Of a DNA stretch of 12,622 nt, positions 1 through 6,424 are shown one piece after another. This DNA comes from CAZEQD01 sp964514305 (GTDB lineage: Bacteria > Acidobacteriota > Aminicenantia > Aminicenantales > Aminicenantaceae): the NCBI GenBank assembly GCA_964514305.1, contig CAZEQD010000058.1, forward strand, positions 1 through 12,622, written 5' to 3'. The position numbers were made by a program, and so were the translations under genes. Numbering within the stretch: position 1 is the first letter of the stretch; the number at the start of each line of letters is the position of its first letter. The notes beneath the pieces are model-generated. The model was not told the origin of the DNA. It was given only the letters and a program-made list of their open reading frames with translations, and made no database searches.

Positions 1-66
1 TCCCTTTTTCCATTTTTCATAATAGCTTTTTAAATTATCAGGGCTATCTTCTTTATGGCCATCCAT
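1..66 (-). CDS. partial hypothetical protein (N-terminus only, runs off left edge)
   Basis: An open frame on the minus strand starts at the ATG at 66-64 and stays open for 22 codons to the window edge, reading MDGHKEDSPDNLKSYYEKWK and then KG. A GGAG-type ribosome binding site lies about 6 nt upstream (complement of 73-76). It begins 51 bp after the stop of the EF-Tu-domain-2-like gene on the same strand, so the two are probably co-transcribed. The visible part is short, charged and hydrophilic, with no signal peptide or membrane segment. I do not recognise a family from 22 residues. Confidence 0.5.
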   Translation of the reverse strand, partial: MDGHKEDSPDNLKSYYEKWKKG

Positions 67-117
67 TTTTTCTCCAAATTATAAATTTTTTTGGCATAAA
101 AATAGGTTAGGTATTAA

Positions 118-375
118 TTACTCTTCAGTTACTTTAAAAACTAAATCATTTTCTCTAACCGGGTTTTCGACTTCAAGTCCTACCGGCTCTCCAGGTTTAG
201 CTGTATCTACAGGCTGATGTTCAACCTGCATGGAATCAACCTTCTGATAGAAATCCGTAGTATGACCCTTAATATGAATTGTATCACCAACCTGAAGTTT
301 ACCCTTGGAAAGTTCTAAAACACCTACATTTATTTTGGAAAAATAATGAGTAATTCTGCCAATTTCTTCCTCCAT
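118..375 (-). CDS. EF-Tu domain 2-like small protein (translation elongation factor-like)
   Basis: This 85-residue soluble protein resembles a free-standing beta-barrel domain 2 of translation GTPases (EF-Tu/SelB/IF2). Residues 1-25 (GRITHYFSKINVGVLELSKG) and the following VGDTIHIKG (about 29-37) match the barrel turn that in elongation factors reads 'G.V..G.L.VGD.I...G'. Residues 41-55 (DFYQKVDSMQVEHQPV) and GEPVGLEV (about 62-69) complete the pattern. No GTPase domain is present, so it cannot be a translation factor itself. Similar 80-90-residue proteins occur in many anaerobic bacteria and archaea under the name 'translation elongation factor-like protein', with unproven function. The start is secure: an AAGGAGG ribosome binding site (complement of 381-387) lies 5 nt upstream of the ATG. 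It shares strand with the partial gene at the left edge. Confidence 0.8.
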   Translation of the reverse strand: MEEEIGRITHYFSKINVGVLELSKGKLQVGDTIHIKGHTTDFYQKVDSMQVEHQPVDTAKPGEPVGLEVENPVRENDLVFKVTEE

Positions 376-544
376 TATTGCCTCCTTAACTATCTATTTA
401 TTATCAAATTAACAAAATTAAAAGAGTTAAGCAAGCAGGAGATTGATTATGGGCTTCAGATGGAAGGAAATCGCTGCTTTTAAAGATAACTTCACTCATT
501 GTTAACTACTAAGAATTTGGAAATGCTTCCTATAATAAAATTTT
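376..544. other. intergenic region upstream of the EF-Tu-domain-2-like gene
   Basis: Together with the adjacent palindromic element this forms a 422-bp gap between genes. Apart from the ribosome binding site at 381-387, I see no coding frame with a credible start, no RNA gene and no strong hairpin. The minus strand is AT-rich and probably carries the promoter of the small protein. The best -35/-10 pair I could find (TTGCTT with 17-nt spacing to TAATTT) is too weak to annotate as a promoter. Confidence 0.4.
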
Positions 545-756
545 GTTCATCGCATTAATAGATACCTAAAATTCCATGGCCAATTCCTACATGTCATGGC
601 GAGGAGCGAAGCGACGTGGCCATCTCATTCATTTTCTCCTGCCATTAATGGTTAAAATACTTATAGTTGAGATTGCTTCGCTTCGCTCGCAAGGACATCG
701 GATTGACCCTCTTTCCTCCATTTCCGGACTTCAGGTATTCATTAATGCGATGAACC
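545..756. mobile_element. MITE-like palindromic element, copy 1
   Basis: A non-coding, almost fully self-complementary segment. The outer arms are 545-575 and 726-755. The left arm begins GTTCATCGCATTAAT and the right arm ends with its exact complement, ATTAATGCGATGAAC; beyond this 15-bp match a further shared GGTAT and nearby bases pair imperfectly. The inner arms form a second palindrome of the 'gcgaggagcgaagcgac' type (591-626 with 669-698). It contains no transposase, so if mobile it would be non-autonomous. It lies 41 bp beyond the acnB stop codon. Its right terminus matches that of the element at 8494-8700 at 17 of 23 positions, which supports a shared family. The plus-strand frame running through it starts inside the repeat and is not a gene. 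No clear target duplication is seen; AAATTTT occurs on both sides (538-544 and 764-770) but not at equivalent positions. Confidence 0.7.
591..698. repeat. inner GCGAAGC-type inverted repeat of element copy 1
   Basis: The left arm 591-626 (atgtcatggcgaggagcgaa, continuing gcgacgtggccatctc) pairs with the right arm 669-698 (gagattgcttcgcttcgctc, continuing gcaaggacat), allowing small bulges. The loop is about 42 nt. It resembles the 'GTCATTGCGAG...GCAATCTC' palindromes dispersed through many bacterial genomes. In RNA it would form a stable hairpin in the acnB 3' region. Confidence 0.75.
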
Positions 757-797
757 ATAGTTTAAATTTTAAAGGAAGAAATATACTGGGTTATGCC

Positions 798-3335
798 TTA
801 GTAATCAAGCTTTAAATCTTCCATCTGGTCAAACTGGAGATAGCGGTAGATATCAGCCTCATAAGGTTTAATTTTCTGCTTATAAATAGAAAAATACTCT
901 CGTGGCGAAGGAAGGCGTCCTAAGACGGCTGCTACCGCTGCTAATTCAGCCGAACCAAGATAAACTTGAGCCCTATCGCCCATACGATTATCAAAATTAC
1001 GGGTAGAAGTGGAAATGATGGTTGCTTCTGGTCTAACTCGAGCTTGATTGCCCATACAAAGAGAACATCCTGGAATTTCGGTACGGGCACCAACGCTGGC
1101 ATAGATAGAATAATATCCTTCCCGAAGAAGTTGAGCTCTATCCATCTTTGTCGGTGGCGTTAGCCAGATACGGGTTTTAAGGTAACTTTCACCTTCAAGG
1201 ATTTTGGCCACGGCTCGGAAATGACCAATATTGGTCATACAAGAACCGATAAATATTTCATCAATCTTATCCCCACTCACTTCAGAAAGAAGCTTTACAT
1301 CATCAGGATCATTAGGACAGGCTACAATTGGCTCTTCTATCTGGCTTAAATCTATTTCCAAGACGGCTGCAAACTCTGCGTTTTCATCCCGTTGAAGAAG
1401 CAAAGGATTTTTCAGCCATTGTTGACAGGCTTCTATCCTTCGAGAAAGGCTCTCTGCATCCTGATATTCCTCTTTAATCATAGCTTTCATAAGAGCAATG
1501 TTGCTCTTAATATAGCTAACTACACTCTCTTGGCTAAGAGCTACTGTTCCAGCAGCGGCTGAACGTTCAGCCGTAGCATTTGTGAGCTCAAAAGCCTGTT
1601 CCACAGTCAAATGAGGTAATCCCTCCATCTCAATGATCCGCCCATTAAAAACATTCTTTTTATCCTGTTTAGCCACAGTTAGCAACCCTTTTTGGATAGC
1701 AAAATAAGGAATGGAATTTACCACATCTCTTAGAGTTAGTCCTAGCTTTAGTTTTCCCTTAAATTTGACCAGAACAGATTCTGGCATACTTAAAGGCATA
1801 AAACCTAAAGCCCCAGCAAAAGCCACCAAGCCTGAGCCGGCAGGAAAGCTGAGTCCGATTGGAAACCTGGTATGAGAATCTCCTGCTGTTCCTAAAGTAT
1901 CGGGGATTAAAAACCGATTCAACCAAGAGTGAATTATGCCATCACCTGGTCTCAAGGTTACTCCTTTTCTTTCAACAACAAATTCAGCCAAAGATTTATG
2001 CATTTTGACATCAGGCAATTTGGGATAGGCGGCTGTATGACAAAAAGACTGCATAAAAAGCTCTGTCTGAAACTTCAAGCAGGCTAACTCTTTTAATTCA
2101 TCGGCCGTCATCGGTCCAGTTGTATCCTGGGAGCCGACAGTAGTCATTTTTGGTTCACAAGAAGTACCTGGCAATACTCCTGGCAGGCCACAAGCCTTGC
2201 CCACAATTTTTTGAGCCAAAGAATAACCTTGATTTTTTTTAGGAACTGGCCATTTTACTTTGGTAAAAAAATCTGCTTCTTTAAGACCCAAGACTTGACG
2301 AGCCTTGGCCGTCAAGGAGCGTCCGATAATCAAATTAAGGCGACCGCCTGCCCTGTACTCATCTCGGAGAGAAGGAGGTTGAAAATTAAAAGCTGTCATT
2401 TCTTTTCCAGCTTCATTGGTAATCGTTTGAGACTGGGTATTTATAACAATCACTTCCCCTGTTTTCATCCAGGTGACATCACACATTAGAGGTAATCCAC
2501 CTGAATCTTCAACCGTATTGAAAAAAATTGGAGCAATCAGACCTCCCAGAACAATGCCTCCTCTGCGTTTATTGGGCACATAGGGAATGTCCTGGCCGAT
2601 ATGCCACATTAAAGAATTACAGGCAGACTTCCGCGAAGAACCTGTTCCGACCACATCAGCTACAAATGCCACTTTATATCCCTCCTGACGGAATTGGCTG
2701 ATAGTTTCAATTCCTCCTGGAAATCTGGTTTCTCCCATGGAAAGAGCATGAAGAGGGATATCTGGCCGGCTCCAAGCATGCTTAGCCGGGGATAAATCAT
2801 CTGTATTTACTTCCCCTTCAACTTTGAAAACTTTTAAGACGAACTTCTGGGGAAAGGCTGGTTTGCCCAGAAACCACTCTCCTTGGGCCCAGGAAGTAAG
2901 CACCTGTTGAGCATATTGATTTTTCTTGGCTAGCTCCACTACTTCCTCAAAAGCATCATAAACAAGGGTTATCCCTTTCAAAGCCTCAGCCGCGGTTGGA
3001 GCTAATTCCTCATCTTCTAGAAATTCAAGTAAAGGCTTGACATTGTAGCCACCCAGCATTGTTCCTAAAATAAAGACTGCTTCTCCTTTAGAGATAAGAG
3101 GCGAAGATACTTTGCCTTTGGCCAACATGACTAACCAGTCAGCTTTTACTTTAGCAGCCGGATCCACACCTGGAGATATTCTATTTTTCAAAAGATTGAC
3201 AAGAAGGTCTTCTTTTCCCTGAGGCGGATTCTCCAATAAACTGCAGACCTCTTCGGTTTGGGCCGGTGTAAGGGGTAGAGGTGGAATACCCTTTTCTTTT
3301 CTTTCTTTTTCGTCTTTAAAGTATGATTCTAACAT
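798..3335 (-). CDS. acnB: aconitate hydratase B (AcnB type; possible 2-methylisocitrate dehydratase)
   Basis: Cytoplasmic [4Fe-4S] enzyme converting citrate to isocitrate through cis-aconitate; AcnB proteins often also dehydrate 2-methylisocitrate. The 845 residues closely follow E. coli AcnB (865) from end to end. The N-terminal helical HEAT-like domain is about 1-160 (MLESYFKDEKERKEKGIPPL at the start). The swivel domain is about 165-380, with VNTDDLSPA, DIPLHAL and GTGSSRKSACNS. The catalytic domains follow, with EPKMTTVGSQDTTGPMT, QSFCHTAAYPK, GDSHTRFPIG and FPAGSGLVAFAG. The cluster ligands are visible as Cys699 (IGSCMTNIGH), Cys757 and Cys760 (PGCSLCMGNQ). A GGGAG ribosome binding site lies 7 nt upstream of the ATG. 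It is divergent from icd and has a near-consensus promoter. The C-terminus is about 20 residues shorter than in E. coli. Confidence 0.97.
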   Translation of the reverse strand: MLESYFKDEKERKEKGIPPLPLTPAQTEEVCSLLENPPQGKEDLLVNLLKNRISPGVDPAAKVKADWLVMLAKGKVSSPLISKGEAVFILGTMLGGYNVKPLLEFLEDEELAPTAAEALKGITLVYDAFEEVVELAKKNQYAQQVLTSWAQGEWFLGKPAFPQKFVLKVFKVEGEVNTDDLSPAKHAWSRPDIPLHALSMGETRFPGGIETISQFRQEGYKVAFVADVVGTGSSRKSACNSLMWHIGQDIPYVPNKRRGGIVLGGLIAPIFFNTVEDSGGLPLMCDVTWMKTGEVIVINTQSQTITNEAGKEMTAFNFQPPSLRDEYRAGGRLNLIIGRSLTAKARQVLGLKEADFFTKVKWPVPKKNQGYSLAQKIVGKACGLPGVLPGTSCEPKMTTVGSQDTTGPMTADELKELACLKFQTELFMQSFCHTAAYPKLPDVKMHKSLAEFVVERKGVTLRPGDGIIHSWLNRFLIPDTLGTAGDSHTRFPIGLSFPAGSGLVAFAGALGFMPLSMPESVLVKFKGKLKLGLTLRDVVNSIPYFAIQKGLLTVAKQDKKNVFNGRIIEMEGLPHLTVEQAFELTNATAERSAAAGTVALSQESVVSYIKSNIALMKAMIKEEYQDAESLSRRIEACQQWLKNPLLLQRDENAEFAAVLEIDLSQIEEPIVACPNDPDDVKLLSEVSGDKIDEIFIGSCMTNIGHFRAVAKILEGESYLKTRIWLTPPTKMDRAQLLREGYYSIYASVGARTEIPGCSLCMGNQARVRPEATIISTSTRNFDNRMGDRAQVYLGSAELAAVAAVLGRLPSPREYFSIYKQKIKPYEADIYRYLQFDQMEDLKLDY

Positions 3336-3371
3336 TCCATTTCTCCCTAATACAATAAGATCAATTTATAG

Positions 3372-3400
3372 TGTATAAAATGTTTTATGGTATTTGTCAA
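3372..3400 (-). promoter_or_regulatory. sigma-70-type promoter for acnB
   Basis: On the minus strand a perfect TTGACA (complement of 3395-3400) is followed, after exactly 17 nt, by TATACA (complement of 3372-3377). The -10 box lies 36 bp upstream of the acnB start codon. The inverted repeat ATAAAA-TG-TTTTAT (3375-3388) overlaps the -10 box and spacer and could be an operator. No transcription start has been measured. Confidence 0.7.
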
Positions 3401-3471
3401 AAATATTTCAAATTTGCCTTTTGCTAGTAATAAGAATTTTAAAAAAATCCGCTGTTTATAAAAATGATAAG

Positions 3472-3500
3472 TTGATTTTCATCGCAAAAAATTATAATAT
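3472..3500 (+). promoter_or_regulatory. probable promoter for the icd-mdh-fum-suc run
   Basis: TTGATT at 3472-3477 precedes TATAAT at 3493-3498 (15-nt spacing), or TAATAT at 3495-3500 (17-nt spacing). Both lie 50 bp or more upstream of the icd ATG, in the intergenic region shared with acnB. The spacing ambiguity keeps confidence moderate. Confidence 0.45.
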
Positions 3501-3549
3501 TCTTTCTGATTTATTATCTTTTATTTCACAATTTTTAAGGAGTCTCAAT

Positions 3550-4752
3550 ATGGATTATACCGCTATCGAAAAAGCTAAAGGGCATTTCGCTAAGATTCTT
3601 GAAGAACAGCTAAAAAGAGTAGAAGATTTAAAAAAAGAAGCAGATTGGATTGATTACACTAAGCTTAAGCCTATTATTATAGGCGTTATCGGTGGTGATG
3701 GCATCGGTCCTTACATAGCCAAAGAGGCCCGCAGGGTGGTTGAATTTGTCTTAGCAGGAGCGCTGGAAAATGGAAAAATTGAAATTCGAAATATTGAAGG
3801 ACTGACTATAGAAAATAGGGCTAAACATAATAAAGCCATTCCTGATGATGTCTTAGAAGAAATCAAAAAATGTCATGTCATCCTTAAAGGACCGACGACT
3901 ACTCCTAGAAGAGGTGATCCCTGGCCTAACATTGAAAGTGCTAATGTGGCTATGCGCCGTTATCTAGATCTTTTTGCCAATGTCCGGCCAGTAAAGGTCC
4001 CCCAACAGGGAATAGACTGGATGTTTTTTAGGGAAAACACTGAAGGTGCTTATATAATGGGCAGCAAAGGCATCCATGTAACCCCCGATTTGGCCGTTGA
4101 TTTTAAAGTCATTACTACCCAGGGAGCAGAAAGAATCATCCGCTTAGCTTTTGAATATGCCCGAAAAAATAATATCAACAAAGTAACTATTGTGACTAAG
4201 GCCAACGTGGTCAAAATTTCAGATGGAAAATTTCTGGATATTGGCTATAAAATTGCTAAAGAATATCCAGAAATTGAGTGTGATGACTGGTACATTGACA
4301 TCATGACGGCCAAACTAGTCGACCCCAAGCGAAGAACTCAATTCAAAGTCATGGTTTTACCCAATCTCTATGGAGACATTCTGACTGACGAAGCGGCCGA
4401 ATTTCAAGGAGGAGTAGGAACAGCTGGCAGCGCTAATATCGGCAAGCGTTATGCCATGTTCGAAGCTATTCACGGATCTGCCCCGAGAATGGTAAGAGAG
4501 GGGCGGGCAAAGTACGCAGATCCTTGCAGTATGATACGAGCAGCCGCTATGCTCATCAATCACATAGGCTATGCAGATAAAGCTAAAAACTTAGAAATGG
4601 CTCTTGATATTTGCGGCCAGTATGAAAAAAAATTGGTTATTACTGGAAGAGCTAACGGCGCTACCGGAGCAGAATATGCCGATTACCTGATGGAAACTTT
4701 AAAAGATCCCAATTTGAAGCAAAGGTGGCAGGACTACAGCCAGCAACAATGA
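3550..4752 (+). CDS. icd: isocitrate dehydrogenase (isocitrate/isopropylmalate dehydrogenase family)
   Basis: Oxidatively decarboxylates isocitrate to 2-oxoglutarate in the cytoplasm. With the ATG at 3550 the protein has 400 residues. That start has an AAGGAG ribosome binding site at 3537-3542. The frame opens upstream at 3394, but that extension would run through the promoter region. Residues 45-54 (GVIGGDGIGP) form the nucleotide-proximal motif. Ser130, Asn132, Arg136, Arg146 and Arg161 fit the substrate positions of E. coli Icd (S113, N115, R119, R129, R153); Tyr168 and Lys218 fit the catalytic pair. The family signature is NLYGDILTDEAAEFQGG (272-288), with Asp276 and Asp280 as metal ligands. 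Asn132 favours isocitrate over isopropylmalate. A charged helical extension of about 40 residues precedes the usual start. After HGSAP the cofactor positions are Arg314 and Met315 rather than the Lys-Tyr pair of NADP enzymes, so NAD use is likely but unproven. Confidence 0.9.
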   Translation: MDYTAIEKAKGHFAKILEEQLKRVEDLKKEADWIDYTKLKPIIIGVIGGDGIGPYIAKEARRVVEFVLAGALENGKIEIRNIEGLTIENRAKHNKAIPDDVLEEIKKCHVILKGPTTTPRRGDPWPNIESANVAMRRYLDLFANVRPVKVPQQGIDWMFFRENTEGAYIMGSKGIHVTPDLAVDFKVITTQGAERIIRLAFEYARKNNINKVTIVTKANVVKISDGKFLDIGYKIAKEYPEIECDDWYIDIMTAKLVDPKRRTQFKVMVLPNLYGDILTDEAAEFQGGVGTAGSANIGKRYAMFEAIHGSAPRMVREGRAKYADPCSMIRAAAMLINHIGYADKAKNLEMALDICGQYEKKLVITGRANGATGAEYADYLMETLKDPNLKQRWQDYSQQQ

Positions 4753-4790
4753 TCAAAGACTGGGCATTCGGGTTTTACTGAGAATAAGAT

Positions 4791-4811
4791 TGATTATTTT
4801 TCTAATAATCA
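4791..4811 (+). other. small hairpin between icd and mdh
   Basis: TGATTATT (4791-4798) and AATAATCA (4804-4811) form a perfect 8-bp stem with a 5-nt loop. It ends 11 nt before the mdh ribosome binding site. There is no U-run after it, so it is not a standard terminator. It could affect mdh translation or act as an mRNA processing site, but it is AT-rich and may be chance. Confidence 0.3.
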
Positions 4812-4837
4812 TCAATATAATTAGGAGGTATTAAAAT

Positions 4838-5764
4838 ATGAGAAAAAAGATAAGTGTCATTGGTGCAGGACATGTCGGTGAAGTCACTGCTTTCAAAATC
4901 GCAGAAAAAGAATTAGGCGATGTTGTCCTCCTGGACATAATCGAAGACATGCCCATCGGCAAAGGACTGGATATGCTGGAAGGCGGACCAGTGGGTAAAT
5001 ACGACTCCAGAATTACAGGAACTAATTCTTATGCTGATACGGCCAATTCTGACGTTGTGGTCATTACTGCTGGAGTTCCCAGAAAGCCAGGCATGAGCCG
5101 GGATGAACTGGTAGGAACTAACTTTGACATCGTCAAATCTGTAACAGAGCAAGTAGCTAAATATTCCCCTCAGGGAATCCTGCTTGTTGTCTCCAACCCT
5201 CTTGATGCCATGGTTTATACAGCTTTTAAAGTCAGCGGCTTTCCTAAAAATAGAGTCGTTGGAATGGCCGGCATCTTAGACACAACTCGCTTCCGAGCTT
5301 TTATTGCCATGGAACTTAATGTCTCGGTTGACAGCATTCAAGCTCTGGTTGTAGGCGGCCACGGCGATACAATGGTTCCTTTTGCCCGCTATACTACCGT
5401 CTCGGGAATTCCTTTAAGCCACTTCTTACCTCAGGATAGAATTGAAGCAATCATTGCTCGAACCAGAAATGCTGGCGGTGAAATTGTCTCTTACCTCAAA
5501 ACTGGCAGCGCCTATTATGCCCCCGCTCTTTCTATTACTGAAATGGTAGAATCTATCATCAAAGATAAAAAAAAGATCCTTCCCTGTTCAGCCTATCTTG
5601 AAGGAGAATATGGCATTAATGACCTTTTCTTTGGGGTTCCCATCAAATTAGGAGCTAATGGGGTTGAAGAAATAATTGAATTAGACCTTACAGAAGAAGA
5701 AAAAGAAGCTATCAAGAAATCAGAGGCTGCGGTGCGCAATGTTGTTAACACCCTAAAATTCTAA
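4838..5764 (+). CDS. mdh: malate dehydrogenase (LDH-like type)
   Basis: NAD-dependent cytoplasmic interconversion of malate and oxaloacetate. The 308 residues match the LDH-like MDH group of many bacteria and archaea. The Rossmann motif GAGHVG lies at 9-14, and Asp33 (VVLLD) at the end of the second strand indicates NAD. The substrate loop GVPRKPGMSRDE carries Arg82 and Arg88, and Arg82 replaces the Gln typical of lactate dehydrogenases, favouring malate. NPLDAM is at 120-125, Asp148 and Arg151 lie in ILDTTRFR, and the catalytic His175 is in GGHGDTMVP. A strong AGGAGGT ribosome binding site ends 8 nt before the ATG. It lies 85 bp after icd and 4 bp before the fumarase beta gene, whose translation is probably coupled to it. 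Confidence 0.95.
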   Translation: MRKKISVIGAGHVGEVTAFKIAEKELGDVVLLDIIEDMPIGKGLDMLEGGPVGKYDSRITGTNSYADTANSDVVVITAGVPRKPGMSRDELVGTNFDIVKSVTEQVAKYSPQGILLVVSNPLDAMVYTAFKVSGFPKNRVVGMAGILDTTRFRAFIAMELNVSVDSIQALVVGGHGDTMVPFARYTTVSGIPLSHFLPQDRIEAIIARTRNAGGEIVSYLKTGSAYYAPALSITEMVESIIKDKKKILPCSAYLEGEYGINDLFFGVPIKLGANGVEEIIELDLTEEEKEAIKKSEAAVRNVVNTLKF

Positions 5765-5768
5765 GAAA

Positions 5769-6326
5769 ATGGCTGAACACAGAATAAAAACGCCGGTTTC
5801 AGATGAGGAAATAGCCAAACTGCGGGCAGGAGATAGAGTTTACCTCAGTGGTTACCTCTATACAGGTAGAGACTCAGCCCATAAAAAACTGATAGAATTG
5901 ATCGAACAAGGAAAAGAACTGCCAATAAATATCAAAGGACAATTCATCTATTATGTTGGCCCCACTCCTGCTCGACCAGGCAAAGCTATTGGCTCAGCCG
6001 GTCCAACTACCAGCTACCGCATGGATTCTTATGCCCCCACCCTCCATGCTCTTGGGTTAAAAGGAACAATAGGCAAAGGTTCAAGAAGTGAAGAGGTTAA
6101 GGAATCCCTGAAAAAATACAAAGCAGTTTATATGGCGGCTGTAGGTGGAGCTGGAGCTCTAATCTCCAAAAGTATTGAAGCAGCTGAAATTGTGGCTTAT
6201 CCAGAACTGGGTCCTGAAGCTATCCGGAAAATAAAAGTTAAAGATTTTCCCTGCATTGTCATCAATGACATGTATGGAGGAGATCTTTATCAAGAAGGAA
6301 AAAAGGAATACAGAAAAGCTGGTTAA
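5769..6326 (+). CDS. fumarate hydratase class I, beta subunit (Fe-S type hydro-lyase, C-terminal part)
   Basis: Beta component of a two-subunit class I fumarase (fumarate + water to malate); L-tartrate dehydratase beta subunits are close relatives. The 185-residue length suits a stand-alone beta subunit. Family motifs are AGDRVYLSG (20-28), GPTPARPG (64-71), GPTTSYRMD (78-86) and KGTIGKGS (98-105). AVGGAGALI (124-132) and FPCIVINDMYGGDLY (160-174) follow near the C-terminus. The [4Fe-4S] cluster of these enzymes is carried by the alpha subunit, which is not adjacent or anywhere in the window. The start is only 4 bp after the mdh stop and has a poor ribosome binding site, which suggests translational coupling. 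Placement beside mdh favours fumarase over tartrate dehydratase. Confidence 0.88.
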   Translation: MAEHRIKTPVSDEEIAKLRAGDRVYLSGYLYTGRDSAHKKLIELIEQGKELPINIKGQFIYYVGPTPARPGKAIGSAGPTTSYRMDSYAPTLHALGLKGTIGKGSRSEEVKESLKKYKAVYMAAVGGAGALISKSIEAAEIVAYPELGPEAIRKIKVKDFPCIVINDMYGGDLYQEGKKEYRKAG

Positions 6327-6339
6327 ACTTTAAATTCCC

Positions 6340-6375
6340 CTTTTCTTCTGAAGTTGCCTAAGAAAAGTGCTTTTT
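6340..6375 (+). terminator. weak terminator-like hairpin between fumarase beta and sucC
   Basis: CTTTTCTT (6340-6347) pairs with AAGAAAAG (6360-6367) across a 12-nt loop, and a run of five T follows at 6371-6375. The stem is AT-rich and only 8 bp, so termination would be partial at best. It could attenuate transcription into sucCD or be chance. Confidence 0.25.
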
Positions 6376-6424
6376 ACTATCTTAAGAAATTTAAAATATT
6401 TAAAAAAGATAAGGAAGAAAAACA

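Noticed and set aside
545..756. CRISPR array or tRNA/rRNA gene
   Set aside because: The repeats are inverted rather than regularly spaced direct repeats, and no cloverleaf or rRNA-like sequence was seen here or elsewhere in the window.
576..815. Plus-strand 79-codon open frame
   Set aside because: It starts inside the palindromic element, runs through both arms, overlaps the end of acnB, and has no protein features.
3394..3549. Upstream extension of isocitrate dehydrogenase by 52 residues
   Set aside because: It would cover the divergent promoter region, and the ATG at 3550 has its own good ribosome binding site.
4357..4563. Minus-strand frames opposite icd, and similar frames opposite acnB, mdh, sucC, sucD and the M14 gene
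   Set aside because: They are antisense shadows of well-supported genes and show no family motifs or ribosome binding sites.
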